64,000 nt of DNA, taken from Anthoceros angustus (lineage: Eukaryota > Streptophyta > Anthocerotopsida > Anthocerotales > Anthocerotaceae). Below, piece after piece: positions 22,510-34,010 of this stretch. The notes beneath the pieces are model-generated. The model was not told the DNA's origin. It saw only the letters and a program-made list of their open reading frames with translations, and ran no database searches. The position numbers were made by a program, and so were the translations under genes. The DNA lies in NCBI GenBank assembly GCA_010909165.1, contig MU008189.1, positions 248,001 to 312,000 of the forward strand. The letters run 5' to 3'. Numbering within the stretch: position 1 is the first letter of the stretch; each line of letters opens with the position of its first letter.

Positions 22510-23670
22510 GTGTACTTGGAATTAATTATTAAATACCCTTTCGTTAGGGTTACGTCTCTTAGTGAATAGATTCACCTTTCCATTTAAGTTAAGTTATCTT
22601 TTCATGCATAAGCAAGTTGTTCTTTTCTTGAACACACAATGTAAATATCTTAATTGTATAATTGATGTACATTAAACCTAGATAAAAACATCAAAATTTC
22701 ACAAGGAAAGCACAACACATCCCAGACCCCTCAAGTTGATCAGCTTCTTTGTGCTTCTCATACTAGGCCTCGAAGGGACGTGGGAAAGTACTTTAGATAC
22801 TTTTTCTCAGTTCCCATGATCCTTGAATGCAGTGCATTTTTTGAAGTTGAGCATAAGCTTTTCAGGATCATCTGCTGGGCGCCCATAGAACATTGGTAGT
22901 GCAGTTGCATCCAAACACTTTTTATCTGATGATGATGTTGACATGATGCTTCTATTCTACTTAACACACTTTCTACAAATGCAGGGACTTCGAAAGATAA
23001 CAACTTCTAGTCGGTTTCTGCGTCATCGGAGGAGAGTGTCAGGCTGTTTCTCACGTACATATGCTGCCAATGCAAGGGAAACTAGGAAAAACCAAAAGGT
23101 AAAAGCAGGATATGCTGTGGTGTCTCCTCGGTGGTGCGGACTCCTTCTGCTTGTCGCTTTCTTTCCCTACATGCTTGTGTAGACTCTCTCGTCATGGTTT
23201 CTACAATACATACAAAACAAGGGTTGCGGGGTACCTCATTCGGGAGCTGAGGAGGACTTGCAACAAGTCACAGACCTAGCTCAAGCCACAACAATGAGTC
23301 TCGCCGAGGGTGCCAATTGTTAAATGTGGGAACGACTTCAGGGGCCAGCTTGCTCCTTGGCTAACCTGTAAAAGCGAATGAGTACAAGCATGCCCTTAAT
23401 GATGCTGTAGGGCCAATCACTATGCAACAATGAAATGTCAGTAGACTTCTCTTCACTCCATACCAGGTGACTTCTTACGGCCATATATAATCTCTATGAC
23501 GTGCAGCTATACAGCCTTGTTACCATACACCGGCTTCGAAAAACAGGTCTCAACACTATAACTCAGCCCTGTAGCAACGAGCCTAACATGCGAAACGAAC
23601 TGTAAGAAGTGCCTTGTGGGTACAATGAAGGCACATTGAGGTACTTCTCAAAGACACAATAGAACTCCAC
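22510..23670. other. Intergenic, no gene recognised
   Basis: AT-rich then mixed composition. Short frames only, with no family similarity, RNA gene or clear repeat seen. Confidence 0.3.
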
Positions 23671-23674
23671 AACG

Positions 23675-23848
23675 ATGAAATGGCAGCGAATGCTAGGCTA
23701 TATGGCAAAAGGAAGGGCAGGCCCATTAGCCTATGAAATGGCAGCGAATGCTGGGCAATATGGCAAAAGGAAGGGCAGGCCCATTAGCCTATGAAATGGC
23801 AGCGAATGCTAGGCAATATGGCAAAAGGAAGGGCAGACCCATTAGCCT
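23675..23848. repeat. 58-bp tandem repeat, three copies
   Basis: Copies start at 23675, 23733 and 23791, each beginning ATGAAATGGCAGCGAATGCT and ending GCAGGCCCATTAGCCT. They differ at only a few bases, so the expansion is recent. The unit length is not a multiple of three. Confidence 0.95.
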
Positions 23849-23849
23849 A

Positions 23850-25342
23850 CTATGATGCACACAAAAACGCTCAACAATGCACGGAGGGACCCTTCATTGG
23901 CCTCCTGCTTGATTGTGGCTCAACGAGGCTCACACTCTTATACATCCGTGATGCCTCCAGGGGGTATCCTCCATTGTACAGCTGGACGAGGGCAAGGCCC
24001 TCCACACATATCCCTATCTTGATAGTTATCCGCTATTTTCATGGGCTGCTCTAAAGTTGGGATATGCTTGAACCAAGTCGCGGGGTTGCTCCGCACAGTT
24101 ACCGTCAAGATTAGCCAGAAAAAAAGGTAGGATTTATCGCGTAATAGCGTACCAACATTTATTCATCACATCAATGTCCGCTGGGCACAACGCATAAAAT
24201 AATTCACTAGGCCTCAGGTAGGCATTCCCTCGTACCACCCAAGGACACCGAGACAACCTTTTGCCCAGCAGACTTCTTGGAAGGCTGCACTGCCGCAGCG
24301 ACGAGAATGGACGTTCCTTGTTACTAGCCATTTCCGCCAGGATGACCAACTGCGCATTTCGTACAGTAGAAAAACCACGCGCCTGGAGGAGTCTCTCGTA
24401 GTGTACAGAGTGAAAGCAAGAACAGGGAAACGTACGTCTCCAGAACTGTAAAGCATGCCAAAAACAGAGCACCCATGAACAAGCACAGAACGGACAAGAC
24501 GATGTCCCAGGATGGTAGAATAGCCAGAAAAACCCACCACCCAAACTGCACGTTCAGGGCCGCTGAAGATGTTCACCATGTCCCTACCACTTGATTCGCA
24601 TGGAATGGAACCTCCACGAGTGCATTAGCAAAGAGGATACTCAGCTGTTTCTTTGACGACGAACATGCGCCCTGAAATGACCTGAGCATCCTCTACTCCA
24701 CGTCAGTAGACGGCGGCTGAATTGATCAGCTGTTCCTTTGAATAGCCAACTCGCGTAAGCTAATAGCAGTTTCCAGGTAGCATCAGAGAACAAAGGCTTC
24801 TGCCATAAGCGAACAAGCCGCATGCAACTGCATTTGTCTTACAGCACACCGTAATCCTGTGTCACAGTGAGCCTGTCTGCTGATTGACGAAGCGGCCGTC
24901 CCAATGTCCGATGTACATCTGCTCCATAAATCCAGCATCCAACCCCTACAAATTCAATGGCCTACTCGAAAGCAAACCTACAGCAAGACAGGCATGACAA
25001 ACCCTGTGCCTTAACAGGCACCAAACATTTTTCTGTGGGCCTTCCATCGTTTCTAACTACACTTTCCATTGATGGCTACTGGATGGATTTATGCACATAT
25101 CCTACGTGGACTATATATATCTGAGACCGGCTAAGCTCCACAGATTAACCTTAGGTTGTCCAACCTGTAATGGGAACACAGCATCAGATGACCTCTTAGT
25201 GCTTGGGAGCGAACACGCCAAGCAGTTACGCAGAGGTCACAACTCTTACGCCCTTCACCCCAACACCATGATTAATCGAATTGGCAATGAAGCCCAGTAC
25301 TGCGCATTCCCGGCAGCCTTTGACATCTAACTTCTGCTTCAT
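23850..25342. other. Intergenic and probable 3' flank of the LUL gene
   Basis: No protein family or RNA gene is recognised. The right-hand part is probably the 3' UTR of the minus-strand RING ligase gene ending at 25343. Confidence 0.35.
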
Positions 25343-26792
25343 TCAATCTGTTGCTGTCTCTTGCCGTGACTCGCCAGAGACCACCTTCACAGGTGGCTGC
25401 GTCTGGAGATGCTGCCCTGTTCTGCTACTATCGTTGCCTGCATCATGCGTGAAGTCCAAGTAGTCATTTCCAACGTCGAAGTCTGCTTTAGGTACCTTGA
25501 TCTCAAGTAGCTTCTCCACCACACACCGACAAATTGGGCAGCGGTTTGTCTGGAACCTCAACACTTTCGCACATTCACTGCACATGCACTGCCAACCAAA
25601 CAAATGACCCTGAGCAAAAAGAAACAAGCACGGCAAAGCAGCAAATCCATTGAGCAACAACAAGTCGGCAAACACTCACCATATGTCGACACGGCAACAC
25701 CGTGGTGTCACGTGGTTCTGACATGCAAATAACACATTCCTTCCCTGTATCATTCCCATCAAAGCTGCTACCCCCACCACTATTCTCTATCCCATAAATC
25801 TCCTGCAGTTCATACCGCATGCCCTCCACCCAAATGATCTGCTTCAACACCTTGACATTGTAGTCGCCGTCCTCCTTCCGTTCAATCTGCGCATGTGTGG
25901 TCTGAGAATGCACCCATTTCGGTAAAGGGGCACCAAGCGGCTGATCCTCCAGGGGTTTGTAATCAGGAGGAGGGTCTTTGGGAGCTGTCTCTGCCCTTAT
26001 CACAAGGGGATAAACTCCGTTCGAACCATCCCTACAAAGATCTTGGTCATCAAATAAGGAGAGATTGACACCAGTCCCCGGTGCTTGCCTGAATTTCTGT
26101 GCTAAACCCTTGTCAAACTGTACACGAACCGGTCTATATACATCCGGATACTGAGAAATCAAACCGCAACTGGCATCCTCCTTCACCACAAAGAAGATGG
26201 AGATACTGCACACAAGCACAAGAGCCAAAACCCACCCGTCACAAGCCCGAAGCCAACTCACCCAACAAGCTCCCGCAGCTGTCAAACAAAGCATCACACA
26301 TCAAACAAATCCACCAACCTGCCTGACACAGAAGCGTCGAAGGAAAAGGCCACGAGATGGAACCCAGGATTCTCCTCATCCTTCTCCAGCCGCAACGTGG
26401 CCTTCTTCAGGTTGATGTCGTTCCTTATGGTGTTGGCCTTCTGCGGCTCCGGCAGCGCCATGCCCTGCGGGGTGGGCGGCGGCGCCATGGTGGGCGCCGG
26501 CCTGTAGCCCGGCAACACGGGCGGCATGCTCATGAGATACTGCCCGTTGCTGGGCATGTAGGCCTGCGGCGGGTACATCTGCGGCGGCCCCACGGGATAT
26601 GTCGGGTACACCCCATAGCCGTTGGGCGGAGCATAGGGAGGCGGCGGGAGCGGGGAGGCGGAGGCGGAACTCGAGGTGGACCGTGCAGGTGCGGCGGGTA
26701 GCCAGGGGCGGTCGAATAAGCCGCGGCCCAGGCCCTTGCATGGGTGGCGGAGGCCCTCGCAGCCCATTCCTCCTGCTAGCGTTGTTCCCCAT
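25343..26792 (-). CDS. LOG2-LIKE (LUL) RING-type E3 ubiquitin ligase, frame break in exon 1
   Basis: Three exons: 26792-26319, 26205-25680 and 25588-25343 (stop), about 414 aa. The N-terminus [10 protein letters not shown] fits the N-myristoylated start of LUL proteins, and a Pro/Tyr-rich segment follows. The conserved domain then reads [71 protein letters not shown] and the RING finger [40 protein letters not shown]. Family role: membrane-associated ubiquitin ligation, linked to ABA and amino-acid export in Arabidopsis. Between MGNN... (one frame) and [14 protein letters not shown] (another frame) the Pro-rich part of exon 1 is out of frame, at about 26640-26730; net correction is one base fewer or two more. 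The C-terminus extends about 50 residues past the usual LLEIKV end. Confidence 0.9.
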
Positions 26793-27439
26793 TCCCTCTC
26801 CCTGTGCACAGCCCTCCTCCTCCTCCTCCTCCTCCTCCTCCCAGCACAATTCCCGCAGCCTAGGGCAAGCACCGGCCGAGCGCAGATCCCCACACTCTCT
26901 CGATGCAGCCCAGGCCCAGGCCCATGCCCGCAACAGCAGCACCCAGCACCCAGCACACAGCAAGAGCAGCAGCGTCAACGTCAGCGTCAGCACCAACACC
27001 AGCAGATCTAGGCGAACTTGCCAGCCGACCCAACAGGAAGCCTCGATGCCATGGCCCCCACTTCGCCTGGAAATCCACGGGCAATTGCGTCTCGCAAGCG
27101 CAGCTTGAGCCGGGCGTGTGCAAGAGTGGATCGCCAGACGTTCTCTTTCCTTGCCACGGCGCCCAGGCCGCTTCCCCTCTTTCGTTCGGGCGCGCCTTGT
27201 CTGTCCTCACCACCCTCTTTTACCCTTCACCACGCGTACACTTCTATTCACCGCAATTTACCCCGTCCAGTAAATTTGACCCGACAAAACTTACCTCTTG
27301 TGTGAATCCCGACCGTATCCTCCACCTTCGTTTCGCGAGTTCCCCAACCCTTTCGTCTCGCGTCTCAGTCTGCTCCCCGTTCACATCTCATCAGTCTCAC
27401 CACTCCGCCAGGACTTCTGTTCGTCTCTCTTCTCAATCT

Positions 27440-27670
27440 CAGTCTCACGACTCACCAATGCTCCCTCGTTTCACGTGTCAGTCTCACGACTCCGCCAGGA
27501 CCTCTCCTCGGTTCTCGTTTCACCTCTCAGTCTCACGACTCACCAATGCTCCCTCGTTTCACGTGTCAGTCTCACGACTCCGCCAGGACCTCTCCTCGTT
27601 TCTCGTTTCACCTCTCAGTCTCACGACTCACAAATGCTTCCTCGTTTCACCTCAGTCTCACGACTCCACC
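27440..27670. repeat. 88-bp tandem repeat upstream of the LUL gene
   Basis: About 2.6 copies with starts at 27440, 27528 and 27616. Each copy contains two versions of CAGTCTCACGACTC, so the repeat has an internal half-repeat. It lies about 650 bp upstream of the LUL start codon. Confidence 0.9.
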
Positions 27671-27699
27671 AGGAAGGAACTCCTGTACCTCTGCACAAG

Positions 27700-28630
27700 G
27701 AGATCCTGTTTTGCTCCATCCAGGGACTCCTCGTCTTCACTTCTCATCCTCGCATCTCACAAACACACACAGTACGTGGTCTCCTGTCGTAGTCTCGGCC
27801 TGGTATCTGCATTGCCATTTTCAAGAGCATAGAGCATTTGTAAACCCTTGGAACAAATAGCCGTCGGTTCCTTCGAGAGAGAGCGTCCCACATGTGCTAC
27901 TCAGAGTGCACCTGAGAATGAAATCCCGTCACAGCCTCTTTGTGTGCAAGGGTTTCCATTTCCCGTTTCCCTGCAATCGTGAACGGCTGGTCATGGACAA
28001 GAGGTTGAATATCCATCCTTTTGAGAACATGCATGCTGTACTGGGACTCCCGTGATGCTCCCGTTGTTGCTTTTGGATATGTCAGGCAGCTGTCACCAAG
28101 CAGCTGGCGAATTTTCTGCAGGGAAGCGACTCATGTGATTCACGGATTGTGCTAGGAATAGCCTACGCAGGCTTAGCCCTGCCCTTGCCGCAGGATGCCG
28201 AAGTCCTTGATGGATTGGTTGAAAGCCGCACTTTCCATCCGGCGAGTCCGTATCTGCGAGACTCTACGGCTCAACCAGCTAACCTTATCAGTCAGTCTTT
28301 ACTGGTGGTCCGAAGCATTATTGCTGACGCAACTAACCCTAGATCTAATAGATCAGCTTGTGTCAAGCATGTGCACGGTGTTCTGTTTGACGCTTCGGAT
28401 ATCTGAATAATAAAAATTACCATATCACAGCGTTACACACAACTAGATCACCATACTTGTGATGTTATTATGCTTTTGATGTGCTTCTAATGACATTAGA
28501 TATGGGTTCAGCATGGATCGTACCCTTAGTCTGAACAGTAATTTTAATGGTGGATCTTAATTTTTTTTCAAAATATCTAAAATAACTTAAGAATTATTTG
28601 AGCATATTTGCACATTTACGTATGTTATTT
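27700..28630. other. Intergenic, no gene recognised
   Basis: Short frames only. The composition shifts to AT-rich after 28400, entering the repeat-dominated half of the window. Confidence 0.3.
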
Positions 28631-28636
28631 ATCTGC

Positions 28637-28800
28637 ATTCTAGGTCCACATTTAGGTACATTATTAGATAAACTTTATCTATTTTTCTTCCTCATTTTGT
28701 TTTTTGGCATACTTCCTTATTCTAAGTCCACATTTAGGTACATTATTAGATGGACTTTATCTATTTTTCTTCCTCATATTCCTTTTTCTTTGCATACTTC
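28637..28800. repeat. 82-bp direct repeat, two copies
   Basis: Copies begin at 28637 and 28719 and share GTCCACATTTAGGTACATTA and CTTTATCTATTTTTCTTCCT. They are AT-rich, with a few substitutions between copies. Confidence 0.9.
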
Positions 28801-28818
28801 CTTATTTATTATCTCAAT

Positions 28819-29313
28819 TCAATGATGTGGTACTGGACACGAGTCTTCTTGAAGACGGAAGAACATGTAACTTAACATACATCCTGGTGATTGAACTGCA
28901 GAAATAAGACTTAATGGACATCGCTCTAACAACTCCTTTGTAATATAGATAAGACATTTACCACAATTATCTTTAGACAAATGGAGGTCTTCAATTAGAT
29001 CATTTTCAACATTTTTGTCAAGTCCTGCACATTGAGCTTCACCTTCAAATACCATTGACTTGAACATTATATGTACAGTACCTAGTGTTATAGGATGATT
29101 AGTAATTGTTGTTTCAATTAGAATGTTTGACCACAACATAATATTGAATTGAGTTGGATCCATGGGATCAAATTTATCATTCGAACAAATAATCTTATAA
29201 GGGATCATCCACCATTCCGATTGGGATATTGTAACATCTATGTACAAAAATATAACTATGAGAATACAAGATATAATATGTTGATTACATAGTTCCATTC
29301 TTGATGCATTCAC
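28819..29313 (-). CDS. Secreted Gnk2-like cysteine-rich protein, copy A
   Basis: A single-exon 164-codon frame. Starting at the second Met (MELCNQ) gives a hydrophobic signal peptide (IISCILIVIFLYIDVTIS). The C-terminal half has AQCAG, then DNCGKCLIYITKELLERCP, then SPGCMLSY, ending EDSCP. The CxxCL...CP...GCxLxY pattern is that of the Gnk2 (DUF26) fold of ginkbilobin-like antifungal and cysteine-rich secreted proteins, but the spacing before the CxxC is longer than canonical. A relative with the same C-terminal half lies at 48228-48570. Role (antifungal or apoplastic) is from family knowledge only. Confidence 0.6.
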   Translation of the reverse strand: MNASRMELCNQHIISCILIVIFLYIDVTISQSEWWMIPYKIICSNDKFDPMDPTQFNIMLWSNILIETTITNHPITLGTVHIMFKSMVFEGEAQCAGLDKNVENDLIEDLHLSKDNCGKCLIYITKELLERCPLSLISAVQSPGCMLSYMFFRLQEDSCPVPHH

Positions 29314-29319
29314 TTTGTT

Positions 29320-29980
29320 CTACAAGGTCATCAATTGTTTCATAGTAGTATAAGAAACGTTTTTCTAAGTAAACATAGATCGAGAGATATATAAAATATT
29401 GATGATATTCAAGTAATGCATGTAATATGTAACAATATTTCTTAAAATGTGTAAATATTCTTATTGAGCATATTTCAAAACAAGTACATATGTGTGTTGT
29501 ATCATTTTTTTTTCAAACTTCTATGACAATAAAATTATCTTACTATGTTTGTGCACATTCTAAGGTGAAATATTTCTTTTTAAAAATATTGATTTATTTA
29601 AATATATAAGATAATAAAAATAATTAGAATAAAATATTTATCGAAGAATGAATAATTCTAAATTCTCTTGAGTTAAACATATGACCACATGAGTCACATA
29701 ATGAGGTGATAGTCACATATTACAATTGATGGGTTGACCCATTTATAAAAGGTTCATCATCTTGTTTGCGAAGAAGAAGAAGAAGCGGATGGTACCTAGA
29801 AAATATCTAAATATTTGGTATTATTAAAATATAAAATATAATAACTAATTATAAACCTGCAGAGTAAGACCATACCACTACAAGATACTGATAGCTCTTA
29901 AGAATAGAACTCTATAAGAGATTCTCATTTACAATATCCTAATCAGAATGGTGCTTTAGCATGTGATTTCTTTTCCTGTC
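29320..29980. other. AT-rich intergenic DNA upstream of Gnk2-like A
   Basis: Very AT-rich with no coding signal. It probably includes the promoter of the minus-strand Gnk2-like gene, with several TATA-like runs, none decisive. Confidence 0.35.
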
Positions 29981-29984
29981 TTCC

Positions 29985-30130
29985 CAAGATTGAAAAAGGA
30001 CATGATTTTATGTGGGTCTATGTGGATAGTGCAACGAAACTTGTTCATTCCATTCCTCTCAAGAGCACCATCAAGGCCAAATACCTAACACCAATATTCA
30101 CAAGAGAAATTGTTCGCCTGCATGGAGTGT
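29985..30130 (+). mobile_element. Ty3/gypsy integrase fragment
   Basis: One frame reads GHDFMWVYVDSATKLVHSIP and then KSTIKAKYLTPIF, followed by VRLHGV. This matches the gypsy integrase core around the first catalytic Asp (VxVDRxTK...HF consensus). Flanking integrase is absent. Confidence 0.75.
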
Positions 30131-30280
30131 GTCACATACAAGGTCTCGATTCCTTATGGGCTCGGATACCTTGTCTTCATGAATGAGCCTTTGGGAATGG
30201 CTGTTTTCTTTCCTTTTCGTAGTCGGTTTTATACAGGCAATGTAGTTGCTGTCTCGTTTCAAGATCCGCGTTGAACCACT
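30128..30280 (-). mobile_element. Gypsy LTR fragment, minus orientation
   Basis: It matches in reverse complement the LTR segment at 46140-46305 (shared words GGAATCGAGACCTTGTA, TATAAAACCGAC, ACATTGCCTG). It lies 3' of the minus-strand gypsy protease frame, consistent with a remnant 3' LTR. Confidence 0.7.
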
Positions 30281-30393
30281 CGAACAACATCTCATACATT
30301 TTCGGAACGTGTCTCTAGCCTATAACTGTATATAACTATTTATCCTACCGGTTAATCAGGAATTTACTATGTATAATTATTGTGTACGGTGTA

Positions 30394-32000
30394 TTACTGG
30401 ATTAGGTATTTCGTAGACGAACATGGAACGGGCTTTGTAGGTTTTGCGAATAAATCGCTGAACTCAACTAGCAGTTTCTTCATCTCCTCGACTAGTAACT
30501 CTTCAGCTTGTCTTGCTTGCTCAGCCCTTAAGTCTGCAGTCCCTTCCAAGAGAGTCATCCTTTTGAGTTTCGCTATGTATTGGAAGCTGCCCTTGGTAGT
30601 AGCTTTATGTGGTACAGAAACTGCAAACAAATGTTTGTCCGAGAGATATGTCTCCCGTTCTAACACATACTTCTGGCTGCCTACACTCAGGTCTACAACA
30701 TTCTTGAGCCAATCTATTTGGAAATGCTGAGAATGGGCAGCAAGCCACGGTTTCCCCACTATCAAGTCATGGACTAAGCTAGGCATTACTATCAGCTTAA
30801 GTTCTTCTACGTAACCTCCAGGAAAGGTGATTTGAGCTTCAACCCACTTCTCCACACTAGTGTCCTTCCTCTCCAAAGCGGTGACCACAGTAGACAGCTG
30901 ACTTGAATCTGATATGCGCAGATCTGCCTTGCGGGCTGCCACTCTAAGATGTAGTGGTGGCTGGCCCATCAGTCCAAGAGAGCAATAGCTGTCATGGCTT
31001 CTAGCTGTACCTTGAACTTCATGGGTATGTGGTGCATGTTGCAAGCATTTAACACACAACATTCATTGTAGGACCTAGGATTGCCAGGGCTGTTGGCTTC
31101 TCCTACCTTTTTGATGGTCACAGAATGGTTGCTCCTACTGGTGGGTGTGCTAGATGCACCGCCCGTGCGTGTTGTGTTGCCTGTTTCTTTTAGCCAAGCA
31201 ATGAATTCCTTTTTATGGGGGCAGTTCTTTCAGCCGTGATCAGACGCTGTGCAGGTGAAATACATCCTTTTGTCTTTGTACTCCTTCTTCTCTTAATCTG
31301 ACAATATCTTGAAGAAGAGTTTTCTATCCACTGCATAAGCTGTCTTCCCCCATTGCTGCTACTGAGTACTTCATGAACCTAAGTGTTTGTACGTGTTCAG
31401 TTCGTAATTCATCGCTGCTCAGATGGCATCGACCAAGGTTGCTGGGTTAGGCTGGTTGACGTCAGCCCTCATCTAAAAGCGAAGGCCATCAATAAATTTT
31501 TCAACCTTTTGTTCCCCATCCAAGTGGGGTAAGTCCAGTGTGAGTTGCAAGAACTTATCATAGTATTCCTGAATGGTGCCTTACTGATAAATTTTCCTAG
31601 ACTAGTGGTACAGGTCTCGGTTGTGGTTCATTAGAAGAAATTACTCTAAGAACATTTGCCTGAAGATGGCCCAGGTGTAGATGGCTGTCTCCATGCCCAA
31701 GACCACTTGTCTCTCAAGCGGCCTTTACCATCTTTAAGCATACCCCTCCAAGGACATGACACAAAATTGTATCTTTTACAAGTCGTCTTTCTCGTTGGCC
31801 ATCAGGCATTTCTCCATCTTGTCTAACCATTTGTACACCCTTGAACATCTTTGGCAGCCCCATCAAAGGTAAGCAAATTTTGATTGCTGATGCTTTAAGC
31901 AAGAGACGCTGCAGCAACATGATGTTGAAGTTAGAATCAAATCTATAGAGAGAAGTGCGGCACAAGTTACCTGAAGATGCCACTTTGAGCAAAATCTTGT
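30394..32000 (-). mobile_element. Ty3/gypsy gag-protease remnant
   Basis: The frame 31062-30394 carries a retropepsin-like region (VVTALERKDTSVEKWVEAQI, LIVMPSLVHDLIVGKPWL) and the protease-RT linker LLVEFSDLFAKPTKPVP. Further right the minus strand holds degenerate gag (CLMANEKDDL and FCVMSLEGYA in broken frames, 31990-31700). RT, RNase H and integrase are missing. Confidence 0.75.
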
Positions 32001-32039
32001 AGAGGCTAGAAGACAGTCTCTGAACTGATAGGCCAACGT

Positions 32040-32600
32040 AATTGGGAGATTGCTACAACATCCACCAAGGATGTCTGTTCAAGAAGGGAAGGTTATGCAT
32101 ACTTGAAAGTTGCTCGGCAAACACGATAATATTCATACCGGCGGAATAAACAGGAAGCGGCTTTTGCAATGAATAAACTGGAAACCGGGAACATGGGAGC
32201 AAGCGCTGATCGCCATTTTCCAAAAAATGCTTCAAAATTACGGTTGCTTTGTGTGCGAGGCGGGATAATGTCATGACATAGGCTGGAAAGGATATACAAC
32301 CTCGATGGGCACACATTTGCCTTGAAATAATGCCCATACATGACTTTTTGGTGGCGTGAAGAGGGCACGAGAGGCCTCTTGCTATTCATTCGATCGTAAA
32401 GGGTATATGATTTTGGAAAAACCGTTTTAATGAGGGAGTAATAACTATTGGAGATGACAATGAAAATTCAACATGCAGGTGCAAGTCCCTTTCCATCTTC
32501 CAGAATCAAGACATGCAATTCGTTTCCATGCCTTTGGTGTGTGTTTTGTACTGTCGAGTCTCACTTCATGGATGGGTGCTATCAAAGAAAAACAATCGCA
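32040..32600. repeat. Repeat fragment shared in inverted orientation with ~43.83-43.94 kb
   Basis: The stretch 32110-32200 (CACGATAATATTCATACCGG, then GCGGAATAA) matches the reverse complement of about 43840-43940. No protein family is recognised. The region leads directly into the ~150-bp tandem array. Confidence 0.5.
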
Positions 32601-32609
32601 AGGGAACAA

Positions 32610-33660
32610 AAGTCTCCGTAAGAGTGAGGAGATTGACTTACCTTAGAGAGAACTTTTGGACGCATGGACTCGAGAAATTCCGCCTTGACAAACATCGAAA
32701 CATATGGATATTGAATGCGGGGTATTGTCAATGGGCGGCATGCGCGCCTCCACTATCTATATTTTCTACAAGCAGTAGAAACAAGTGACTTACCTTGGGC
32801 GAACTCGTGGGCGGGGTCCCGAAATGCCGTCCCTTCGACAAAGCGTTGTAACATATGCGGAGTGGTGTATGGGCGGTGTAAGCAAGCGGCGCCGGCATGC
32901 GGCGCCTCCACTGTTACACCTGTTGAAACAAGTGACTTACCTTGGAAAGAACTAGGGACACATGGACCCGCAATGCCGTCCCATCGACAAAGCGTTGAAA
33001 CATATGAGGAGGCATGCGGGCTAGGGTATTGTCGGTGGAGGCCCGGCATGCCGTGCCTCCACTATCTATATTTTCTACAAACGGTAGAAACAAGTGACTT
33101 ACCTTGACAACTCGGACGCATGGTCCCGCGAAATGCCGTCCCTTCGACAAACGTTGTAACATATGCGAGTGAGAGTGTAATGGAGGCGCGCATGCGGCGC
33201 CCACGCTTACACCGCCCTACACTAGAAACAAGTGACTTACCTTGGAAAGAACTAGGGACACATGGACCCGAAATGTCCCATCCGACAAACGTTGAAACAT
33301 ATGAGGAGCGAATGCGGGCTAGGTATTGTCTGGAGGCCCGGCATGCCGCCTCCACTATCTATATTTTCTACAAACGAGAAACAAGTGACTTACCTTGCAC
33401 GAACTCGTGGACGCATGGCCCCGAAATGCCATCCCTTGAAAACGTGTAAACACATGAGGAGTGAGTAGGCGGTGGAGCGGAGGCGCGGCATGCCGCCCAC
33501 GCTTACCGCTACAACGTAGAAACAAGTGACTAACCTTGGAGAACTAGGGAACACATGGACCCGCGCCATCCCATGTGACAAATGTTCAAACATATTAGGA
33601 GTGGAATGCAAGCTAGGGTATTGTCAATGATGGCGCCAGATGCGGCGCCTCCACGGAATT
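32610..33660. repeat. ~150-bp tandem array with A/B alternation (~305-bp dimer)
   Basis: About seven units. Each carries AAACAAGTGACTTACCTTG, then a GGACxCATGGxCCCG segment, then CGACAAAGCGTTGxAACATATG, and ends in a GC-rich palindrome (CGGCATGCxGCGCC). Alternate units share CTCCACTATCTATATTTTCT, giving a higher-order dimer. Units degenerate towards 33660. Confidence 0.9.
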
Positions 33661-34010
33661 TTGGAAGACAACAGACCACGTAAAAGCATGGACCCGACGC
33701 CTTCATTACATAGCGGCGTAAAAGCGTGCGACCGGTGTTCACCAACCTATCTAGTAGCATCGGAGTATGAAACTCGGAAGCCAACATACGCTAACTCTAT
33801 CGTGAAAACAAAACCCTAAAATCTCTAGTCTTGGGACCGAATTCCTTCTCAACCAAAGGACATCCATCATCCACTTCATGGTCACGTCCTCCTCTCCGGT
33901 GCGAGATAAGGTCGCGGTGATTCATTCTATCTCGAATAGCCTTCTTGTCGGAGCGTAAAGGTGCTTTCTTGCATTGAGGTTGAACCCATAATAGAGAATA
34001 ATAGTCTTAT
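33660..34010. other. Unassigned DNA after the ~150-bp array
   Basis: No coding or repeat identity is recognised beyond faint continuation of the array. Confidence 0.3.

Noticed and set aside
23675-23848. Short regularly spaced repeats as a CRISPR
   Set aside because: The 58-bp copies are contiguous without spacers.
24134-24579. Overlapping minus ORFs of 75-136 codons
   Set aside because: Three frames open at once with no family signal, near the 3' flank of LUL; treated as chance.
26903-27832. 309-codon plus ORF upstream of the LUL gene
   Set aside because: Its composition comes from the 88-bp tandem repeat and the antisense of the LUL 5' region; no known domain or conserved motif.
32610-33660. 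CRISPR-like array
   Set aside because: Units are ~150 bp with no short conserved repeat separated by unique spacers, and the window is eukaryotic.
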